Of a DNA stretch of 12,052 nt, positions 7,246-12,052 are shown one piece after another. The notes beneath the pieces are model-generated. The model was not told the DNA's origin. It saw only the letters and a program-made list of their open reading frames with translations, and did no database searches. The translations under genes and the position numbers were made by a program. The stretch is from Actinomycetota bacterium. Its GTDB lineage: Bacteria > Actinomycetota > Actinomycetes > Actinomycetales > Microbacteriaceae. The stretch's first letter is position 1. Every line of letters begins with the position of its first letter. The stretch covers positions 1 to 12,052 of the forward strand of contig WLDR01000033.1 in NCBI GenBank assembly GCA_009704705.1. The letters are read 5' to 3'.

Positions 7246-8210
7246 GACGGTCCGCCAAACCACTTGACGATGCGCGCACGCACGCTTCGAGTTGATTCGG
7301 AAGCTGCATCACGTGTCGCATCGGACGCATTCGGTTTCGGAGGTGGGGTCGACCCGACAACGGGAATCTCGCTCGTCGCCACGGGGAGGGTTCGAGCCGG
7401 CTTTCTCTTGCCCCGCGGAGCGGGCGTTGTGGCACTCACCGAAATGGGCTGAGCGGCTGCACCCACCAGCCGGACCGACTCAACCGCCGGCTCTTTGAGG
7501 TCATCCATGACAACGACGGTCACATTGTCTGGAGCTCCCCGACGCATGCTCGCGGCCACGAGGGCCTCTGCGGCGTCGCCTGCGTTGGGCGTCGTCACGA
7601 GCACATTCAAAATGACATCGTCGCGCACGACGCCAGCGAGACCATCTGAGCAGAGCATCCACCGGTCACCGGGCTTAATGGAGAGGATGGTGGTGTCAAT
7701 GTCTGGCCGAGCGTCTACATCGCCGAGAACGCGCAACAATACCGAACGCCGCGGATGAGTGAGGGCCTCTTCTTCGGTTATTCGCCCGCTATCGACAAGG
7801 CGTTGCACGTACGTGTGGTCGTCGGTTACTTGCTCCAGCGCCCCACCCCGAAGCAGGTAGACCCGTGAATCCCCGATGTGTGCGATTACTGCCTTATCAC
7901 CCACGCGGAGCAGCGCACTGACTGTGGTGCCGAGCCCGGCCAGCTCCGGGCGCTCGACGACGGCACCGATGAGCAGGCTGTTAATCTTGATGAGCTCTTC
8001 GCGGAGAAACTTGCGGGCCTTCTCGGCCGTGTCGAACGGACGATCAAGCTCAAGCAATTGGCGGATAACGACATGCGACGCGACATCTCCGCCAGCATGG
8101 CCACCCATTCCGTCGGCAACAACCATCAAGAATCGGCCGGCGAATCCGGAATCTTGGTTACTTTGACGGACGAGCCCCACGTCAGACGCGGCTGCACTGT
8201 GCGTCGCCAT
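7242..8210 (-). CDS. pstP: PP2C-type Ser/Thr protein phosphatase PstP, without membrane anchor
   Basis: The 322-aa product removes phosphate from Ser/Thr sites, including the activation loops of PknA and PknB in related bacteria. The PP2C domain covers about residues 1-236. Metal-binding residues are visible: Asp20 in RQSNQDS (where Gln19 replaces the more usual Glu), Asp33-Gly34 in VVADGMGGHAGGD, Asp189 in CSDGLAG, and Asp228 in APDNVTVVV. The ATG at 8210 shares its A with the fhaB stop (TAATG) and gives the usual family start MATHSAAASDVG; the longer frame to 8348 would run back through fhaB. After the phosphatase domain come about 85 Pro/Ala/Arg-rich residues ending in RARIVKWFGGPS. There is no hydrophobic helix, whereas mycobacterial PstP (514 aa) has a transmembrane segment and an extracellular domain. 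This version should be cytosolic or only peripherally bound. Confidence 0.93.
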   Translation of the reverse strand: MATHSAAASDVGLVRQSNQDSGFAGRFLMVVADGMGGHAGGDVASHVVIRQLLELDRPFDTAEKARKFLREELIKINSLLIGAVVERPELAGLGTTVSALLRVGDKAVIAHIGDSRVYLLRGGALEQVTDDHTYVQRLVDSGRITEEEALTHPRRSVLLRVLGDVDARPDIDTTILSIKPGDRWMLCSDGLAGVVRDDVILNVLVTTPNAGDAAEALVAASMRRGAPDNVTVVVMDDLKEPAVESVRLVGAAAQPISVSATTPAPRGKRKPARTLPVATSEIPVVGSTPPPKPNASDATRDAASESTRSVRARIVKWFGGPS

Positions 8211-8731
8211 TATTGGCTTCGCGCTCTCAGTTCGAACGTGGTTTGCCCCACGGTGACGCTTTCCCCGAGATGCAGGGGCACCGTGCCAACGACCCGTGAC
8301 CCATTGCACAGTGTCCCGTTTGTTGAACCGAGGTCGGTGAGCACCCAACTGCCATTCGAGACGGAAATTCGAGCGTGGTTGGTTGATGTGTAGTCGTCGC
8401 TGATGACGAGCATTGAATCAGGAGAGCGCCCAATGGTGACTGTTTCGCCAGACAGTCCGAGAGAATTGCCGGCCATGGTTCCGGAGGTCAGCACAAGGTC
8501 GATGTCATCACTGGCAGACGCGGGAATGCCCGTTGAGCCGCCGCGAGCACTCTCAATAAATGGCTGTGAGTCATGCGGAGTGGATGCGCCGGGATCTGCT
8601 GTGGCGACCGGGAGTTTGCGCACGCGTTGCCCGAAGAGGTCGGCACGAATCGAGTAGACCACGAAGAATACGAAGACCCACAACGCGGCGAGAAATCCAA
8701 GACGGACGATGAGCAGTGTTAGTTCGCTCAT
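8210..8731 (-). CDS. fhaB: Membrane-anchored FHA domain protein FhaB (FipA)
   Basis: The 173-aa protein has one N-terminal transmembrane helix (about residues 5-27), a polar linker (about 30-90) and a C-terminal FHA domain (about 92-168). FHA signature residues are Gly101-Arg102, the S-x-x-x-H element ending at His119 in TSTNHAR, and LGSTNGT (134-140). FHA domains bind phosphothreonine peptides. In mycobacteria FhaB/FipA is phosphorylated by PknA and links the kinases to division proteins. Size is close to the mycobacterial protein (155 aa). The ATG overlaps the fhaA stop in an ATGA and is preceded by GAGGT at five bases. The domain looks intact and functional. Confidence 0.93.
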   Translation of the reverse strand: MSELTLLIVRLGFLAALWVFVFFVVYSIRADLFGQRVRKLPVATADPGASTPHDSQPFIESARGGSTGIPASASDDIDLVLTSGTMAGNSLGLSGETVTIGRSPDSMLVISDDYTSTNHARISVSNGSWVLTDLGSTNGTLCNGSRVVGTVPLHLGESVTVGQTTFELRARSQ

Positions 8732-9438
8732 GCCGTACCTCGACCACTGACTCCCGCATTGCCTGTCTCCGACTCGGCCTCAGGGATCACGTGGAAGACG
8801 ATGTTTGTCTTGCCAATCATGATGACGGAGTCGGGCGGCAACGCAGCGGACCGCAGCTGAGCACCGTTCAAGATGGTGCCGTTTGTTGAACCCAGGTCGT
8901 TTGCCTGCGCCCGCGTTCCATCCCAGAGAATCTCAACGTGATTGCGAGAGGCGTTGGGGTCATCGATGACGACATCGGCTTCTGTTCCCCGCCCAATGAC
9001 GGTTCGTCCTGCGGAAAGTGTGTAGCGACGACCACTCACCTCTAGGGTTCCAACCCATCGCACACGACCGGCTGCGCTGCTCGATGAAACGCGACAGACG
9101 CCCACGGTCAGCTGTGGGTCGTGAGCAAACGAAATTCGAATTCCACCAGTGAACTGATAGCCCTGCTTTTTTGCGTGTGCCGTAACAAGTCGAGAAAACT
9201 CGTCGACGAGTGTGGGTCCCATCGCGACAATTCGGTCGTAATCGGAGGGGCTCAAGGTCACCACAAAGGCGTTGGGTACGAGAATCCGGTCACGCGACAC
9301 TACGGACGCCGTGGTGTCCATTTCTCGTCGCAGCGCACTCGAGATTTCGACCGGTTGAACGCCGGAGCGAAAAGTCTTTGCGAAGGCGCCGTTCACCGCT
9401 CGTTCAAGAGCACGTTCTACGGCATCGAGAAAATTCAC
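8728..9438 (-). CDS. fhaA: FHA domain protein FhaA with N-terminal DUF3662 domain
   Basis: The 236-aa protein is cytosolic. The N-terminal domain (about residues 1-115) starts with a Leu-rich amphipathic segment and AFAKTFRSGVQPVEIS, characteristic of DUF3662 in FhaA. The FHA domain (about 147-218) shows Gly149-Arg150, SRNH (164-167) and LGSTNGT (182-188). In mycobacteria FhaA (527 aa, with a long disordered middle) binds the phosphorylated pseudokinase domain of MviN/MurJ and restrains peptidoglycan synthesis; here the linker between the domains is only about 30 residues. GTG at 9438 is the start, with AAGGAG four bases upstream. This is the first gene of the cluster in transcription order. 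Confidence 0.93.
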   Translation of the reverse strand: MNFLDAVERALERAVNGAFAKTFRSGVQPVEISSALRREMDTTASVVSRDRILVPNAFVVTLSPSDYDRIVAMGPTLVDEFSRLVTAHAKKQGYQFTGGIRISFAHDPQLTVGVCRVSSSSAAGRVRWVGTLEVSGRRYTLSAGRTVIGRGTEADVVIDDPNASRNHVEILWDGTRAQANDLGSTNGTILNGAQLRSAALPPDSVIMIGKTNIVFHVIPEAESETGNAGVSGRGTA

Positions 9439-9468
9439 GAGACTCCTTGTGTGGGTTTACCCTTATGA

Positions 9469-9474
9469 ATCCTA
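9469..9474 (-). promoter_or_regulatory. Possible -10 element of the fhaA-pknB operon
   Basis: On the minus strand the 80-base gap between the sensor kinase stop and the fhaA GTG contains TAGGAT, which fits the actinobacterial TAnnnT pattern. A start about seven bases downstream would leave a leader of roughly 20-30 bases with the fhaA Shine-Dalgarno. I see no good -35 hexamer at the right spacing, so this is a weak call. The cluster could also be read through from the two-component genes. Confidence 0.3.
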
Positions 9475-9518
9475 GGCGGGAGTAGTTGACCGCGGGCTGA
9501 AGCCAGTCAGGCAGTCCG

Positions 9519-10904
9519 CTATTTCGCGGAGGGGAATGCCGCGCTCGCCACAAGGCCACGGGGTTCACGTGGCTCGAGCTTTGCCGAACCACCACTGGCA
9601 AACATCAAGCGAGACACGATGGCCAGCCCAAGACCACTTCCTTTGCTGTCGGATGTGGCACGCCAAAATCGATCAAACGCGCGGGCACAGTCATCCGCCG
9701 AAAGCCCGGGACCCTCATCCAGAACGGATACGACAACGGACGCCCCACCGCTCACGCGCACCAGGATTCGACTGCCCGTCGGGCTCACGCCGAGCGCGTT
9801 GTCGACGAAATTGTCAATCACCTGCTCGGGTGCGGTCTTGACCGCGAGTCCGCGTGCTGAAGCTGGACCCTCGTAACGCACCGTCACGCCCTGCTCGGCA
9901 GCCAAGGGCTGCCAGTGCTCAACGCGTTCCTGAGCTATTTGGGCGAGGTCGAACCTTTCGACCTGAGCCGACGAGGCTTCCGTTCTGCTGAGCAGCAGCA
10001 ACCCTTCAACAATGGCCGCAAGACGATCTACTTCGGCCTCTGCCGCAGTCAAACGTTGCGCTGCTCCGGCGGGGTCATCGGCAATGAGATCGTTTGCACG
10101 TTCCAGTCGCAGGCGCAGGGCCGTCAATGGTGTTCGGAGTTGGTGTGAGGCATCGGCCGCGAATCGGCGTTGCTGCTCGATGAGAATGTTCAGCCGTTCG
10201 GCCATTTTGTTGAAGGAGCCAGAGAGCGCGCGAATCTCGCCTGGGCCCGACTTCTCATCCGCACGAGAGTTCAAGTCTCCCTCGGCGAGCCGCTCCGTAG
10301 CCAACTCCAGTAAACGCAGCCGTCGGCTCAATGTGGTCGAAATGATGTACCCAACAATTCCAGCCAAGAGCAGCGTGGAGACGGCAACGATGCCCAGCGT
10401 GCGAAGCTGCGAGTCCACGGCTTCGTCGACGACCTGAGCGGGATAGGTGAGCCGAACGGCGCCGATCACGTTGGGCCCGTTGAGCACCGGTACCGCAACG
10501 AACAAGAGGTCTTCTTGCAGCGTGGTGGAAAAACGCTCGCCGACTGAGACGGTTCCGGTCAGCGCTTCGGCAACCTCCGGCCTCGTTGAATAGTCGGTTC
10601 CGAGCGATGTCTGGTCATCGTCACTCGTGACAATGGATGTTCCCGTGCTGTCGACCACGACAACGCGAGCGCCACCAGCATCTCGGTACGCACGGGATGT
10701 TTCGTCCAGGTACGCGGTACTTTCGGCGCTCTCTGTCCACAACGCCGCCTGCGCGCGCCCCGCGATGACGAACGCATCACGCTGAAGCGACGTTTGCACT
10801 TGCTCGTGCTGCACGGTCTGCATGTAGTTGTAGAGGGGGATGTCCTGCGCGACGAGCACGACAAACGTGAAGCCCATCAGCGCCGCCATTATTCGCCACT
10901 TCAT
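9519..10904 (-). CDS. Two-component sensor histidine kinase with extracytoplasmic Cache-like domain
   Basis: The 461-aa protein has a first transmembrane helix (about residues 5-20), an extracytoplasmic domain (about 28-165), a second helix (about 168-190), HAMP (about 190-241), HisKA (about 243-310) and HATPase_c (about 355-459). The phospho-acceptor is His254 in ADASHQLRTPLTAL; the Gln after it is a common actinobacterial variant of Glu. ATP-binding boxes are N (DNFVDNAL, 364-371), G1 (DEGPGL, 396-401), F (FDRFWRA) and G2 (GSGLGLAI, 422-429). The sensor segment, with VVVVDSTGTSIVTSD and a DYSTRPEVAEAL motif, resembles single-Cache/PhoQ-like domains that sense small ligands or envelope state; the signal is unknown. 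ATG overlaps the response regulator stop by four bases (ATGA), so the two are a cognate pair. The gene sits just upstream of fhaA on the same strand. Confidence 0.93.
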   Translation of the reverse strand: MKWRIMAALMGFTFVVLVAQDIPLYNYMQTVQHEQVQTSLQRDAFVIAGRAQAALWTESAESTAYLDETSRAYRDAGGARVVVVDSTGTSIVTSDDDQTSLGTDYSTRPEVAEALTGTVSVGERFSTTLQEDLLFVAVPVLNGPNVIGAVRLTYPAQVVDEAVDSQLRTLGIVAVSTLLLAGIVGYIISTTLSRRLRLLELATERLAEGDLNSRADEKSGPGEIRALSGSFNKMAERLNILIEQQRRFAADASHQLRTPLTALRLRLERANDLIADDPAGAAQRLTAAEAEVDRLAAIVEGLLLLSRTEASSAQVERFDLAQIAQERVEHWQPLAAEQGVTVRYEGPASARGLAVKTAPEQVIDNFVDNALGVSPTGSRILVRVSGGASVVVSVLDEGPGLSADDCARAFDRFWRATSDSKGSGLGLAIVSRLMFASGGSAKLEPREPRGLVASAAFPSAK

Positions 10905-11581
10905 GTGGGAACGCCGAACCGGAAGCCCACACCTCGCACCGACTCAATCCATGTTGGGTCACCAAGCTTCTTTCGAATCGCCGCCACGTGAGCGTCCAGC
11001 GTTTTTGTCGTGCCGTACCAGTTGGTGTCCCAAACGTCGTGCAAGATTTCTGCTCGCCGATAGACCGCACCAGGGTCTTGCGTGAGATACACGAGCAACT
11101 CAAACTCTTTCGGGGTCAGGTGTACCTCGTTGCCACTCAGCGTGACGCGAATCGCGCGCGTATCGATTCGGAGGGGTCCAAACTCGCGCTCTGCTGGCCA
11201 GGCCTCGGCGAGCGTCTCGGCGGCCGTGGAACGGCGAACAACAGCCTTGATTCGCGCAACGAGTTCCCGCATTCCGAAAGGCTTGACGACGTAGTCATCC
11301 GCGCCGATTTCCAGAGCGATGACGCGATCGATTTCTTCATCACGCGCACTCACCACGATGATGGGCACCAACGAAGACTTGCGTATCTCCCGACACACGT
11401 CGGTTCCGTCCATATCGGGCAGGCCCAAATCAAGCAGAACTAGGTCTGGCTCAAAATCGGATATCGCGACAATGGCCTCGGCCCCGGTGCTGACGTGCTT
11501 CGTCACAAAACTCGCCGTGCTCAGGCCGTCCAGAATTCCATCTGCAACGGAGGGGTCGTCTTCCACAATCAAGATGCGCAC
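10901..11581 (-). CDS. OmpR/PhoB-family response regulator
   Basis: From GTG at 11581 the product is 226 aa, normal for this family, and starts MRILIVEDDPSVAD. The receiver domain (about residues 1-118) has the acidic pair Asp8/Asp9, phospho-acceptor Asp51 in LVLLDLGLPDMDG, Ser78 and Lys100 in VVKPFG. The winged-helix DNA-binding domain (about 134-222) ends with TLDAHVAAIRKKLG and SVRGVGFRF. Its targets are unknown; autoregulation and control of the divergent secreted-protein gene are likely from context. The frame is open upstream to an ATG at 11635, but those 18 extra residues are not typical. AGGGA lies about ten bases before the GTG at 11581. The downstream sensor kinase overlaps it by four bases. 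Confidence 0.92.
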   Translation of the reverse strand: MRILIVEDDPSVADGILDGLSTASFVTKHVSTGAEAIVAISDFEPDLVLLDLGLPDMDGTDVCREIRKSSLVPIIVVSARDEEIDRVIALEIGADDYVVKPFGMRELVARIKAVVRRSTAAETLAEAWPAEREFGPLRIDTRAIRVTLSGNEVHLTPKEFELLVYLTQDPGAVYRRAEILHDVWDTNWYGTTKTLDAHVAAIRKKLGDPTWIESVRGVGFRFGVPT

Positions 11582-11640
11582 GTCACCATTGTCCCTTGCT
11601 CTCACCAGACATCGACCCGTGTCGCGTAAATCCATTCAAT

Positions 11641-11680
11641 CTTGGATGTTTCTTGGATTTGCACGGGGTGTCCTCTGGAT
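11641..11680 (+). repeat. Phased TTGGAT direct repeats, possible response-regulator operator
   Basis: CTTGGAT occurs at 11641-11647 and again at 11652-11658, eleven bases apart. A related CTGGAT sits at 11675-11680, twenty-two bases after the second copy (starts of the six-base cores at 11642, 11653 and 11675). An inverted copy ATCCA is at 11630-11634, and GGATG-ACG-CATCC at 11677-11689 is an inverted repeat. OmpR/PhoB-type regulators usually bind tandem direct repeats spaced about one helical turn, and a regulator of this type is encoded next door. The assignment as operator is inference. Confidence 0.4.
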
Positions 11681-11690
11681 GACGCATCCC

Positions 11691-11696
11691 TAGCCT
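11691..11696 (+). promoter_or_regulatory. -10 element for a leaderless transcript of the secreted-protein gene
   Basis: TAGCCT matches the actinobacterial TAnnnT -10 pattern and ends six bases before the ATG at 11703, so transcription should begin at or beside the start codon. No Shine-Dalgarno precedes this ATG, which fits a leaderless mRNA, a common arrangement in Actinobacteria. No convincing -35 is seen at 16-19 bases, which would agree with dependence on an activator bound to the repeats upstream. Confidence 0.45.
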
Positions 11697-11702
11697 AAAG
11701 AC

Positions 11703-12052
11703 ATGGCATCTCAAGCAGTAGCAATCCTCTCGGTCTTTGGCGTTCTCGGAACGGCCGGCGCAGCAATGGCGGTGAACTCGGACACCCTCGCGGGTGCAAC
11801 CGACGCGGCCCTCGGAAACGCGACGTCAGTTCTCGTTCCCTCCGGAACAGAAGATCCCGCGTCGACGGAAGCAGGTTCCCCTGCACCCGCACCTATCTCG
11901 TCCACGACACTTAAGAAGATCGTGGTTCAGGGGCCGGCCCCTGCGCCGGGGGCGTCAACGCCAATCCAGGTCGCGCCTTCTGTGCCTGTCGACCAACCCC
12001 CAACCGATGGAACGACGGGCGGATCTGGTTACGGCGACGACGATTATGACGA
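11703..12052 (+). CDS. Secreted Pro/Ala/Asp-rich protein, function unknown (3' truncated)
   Basis: The frame is open from ATG 11703 to the end of the window (116 codons plus two bases), so the 3' end is missing. An in-frame TAG at 11691-11693 rules out an upstream start. Residues 1-23 (MASQAVAILSVFGVLGTAGA then AMA) look like a signal peptide with an AxA cleavage site before Val24, although the N-terminus lacks the usual positive charge. The rest is low in complexity and rich in Ala, Pro, Ser and Thr (PAPAP and QGPAPAPG), with a single KKIVV patch and an acidic end GYGDDDYD. I recognise no domain. Small exported proteins with acidic tails are known beside two-component systems in related bacteria, so it may be a target or an accessory of the adjacent system; that is inference. 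Confidence 0.7.
   Translation, partial: MASQAVAILSVFGVLGTAGAAMAVNSDTLAGATDAALGNATSVLVPSGTEDPASTEAGSPAPAPISSTTLKKIVVQGPAPAPGASTPIQVAPSVPVDQPPTDGTTGGSGYGDDDYD

Noticed and set aside
6683..7435. Open frame of 250 codons on the minus strand overlapping rodA and pstP
   Set aside because: It lies in a different frame across two strongly supported genes, is Arg/Ser/His-rich and has no recognisable domain.
9439..9518. A tRNA gene upstream of fhaA
   Set aside because: The gap is only 80 bases and shows no acceptor stem, T-loop or anticodon arm pattern.
9492..9519. Hairpin at the sensor kinase stop (arms 9492-9499 and 9512-9519) as a terminator
   Set aside because: The eight-base stem has an A-C mismatch on the transcribed minus strand and a 12-base loop, and no U-run follows. 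It is not a convincing intrinsic terminator.
1..12052. CRISPR array, insertion sequence, phage or defence genes
   Set aside because: No regularly spaced repeats, transposase, integrase or terminal inverted repeats were seen. The window is a conserved core locus without signs of recent transfer.

Overview
This window carries the conserved actinobacterial growth and division kinase cluster (fhaA-fhaB-pstP-rodA-pbpA-pknA-pknB). It lies on the minus strand next to pabA/trpG and a sortase gene on the plus strand. Hand counts of a few lines give about 57-68 % G+C, and GTG starts and stop/start overlaps are common. The gene order matches that known from Mycobacterium and other Actinobacteria. The moderate G+C, the class E sortase next to pabA, the small membrane protein and the compact FhaA suggest a member of the Microbacteriaceae, possibly one of its lower-G+C lineages. 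The family assignment is inference.

Layout. At 1-911 (+ strand) there is the 3' end of a probable class E sortase gene, a 51-residue single-pass membrane protein, and the glutamine amidotransferase subunit PabA/TrpG. These are packed as an operon that converges on the kinase cluster. At 935-9438 (- strand, transcribed right to left) are fhaA, fhaB, pstP, rodA, pbpA, pknA and pknB. Almost every junction is a 1-4 base overlap or direct abutment; only pknB has a 39-base gap and a strong Shine-Dalgarno sequence of its own. At 9519-11581 (- strand) is a two-component system: an OmpR-type response regulator followed by its sensor kinase, overlapping by 4 bases. At 11703-12052 (+ strand) is the start of a secreted Pro/Ala/Asp-rich protein of unknown function that runs off the window. 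It is divergent from the response regulator across a 121-base intergenic region with phased direct repeats and a likely leaderless promoter.

How the parts work together. RodA (SEDS glycosyltransferase) and PbpA (class B transpeptidase) form a peptidoglycan synthase pair. PknA and PknB are membrane Ser/Thr kinases with extracellular PASTA domains that probably sense cell-wall fragments. PstP dephosphorylates kinases and substrates, and FhaA and FhaB read phosphothreonine through FHA domains. The window therefore holds sensor, writer, eraser, reader and effector of cell-wall growth control.

I did not find an unknown system. Points worth a second look are: a Lys-to-Thr change in the PknB catalytic loop; a PASTA plus Ig-like ectodomain on PknA, which mycobacterial PknA lacks; Cys pairs in both kinase ectodomains; a PstP without membrane anchor; and the phased repeats between the response regulator and the secreted protein.
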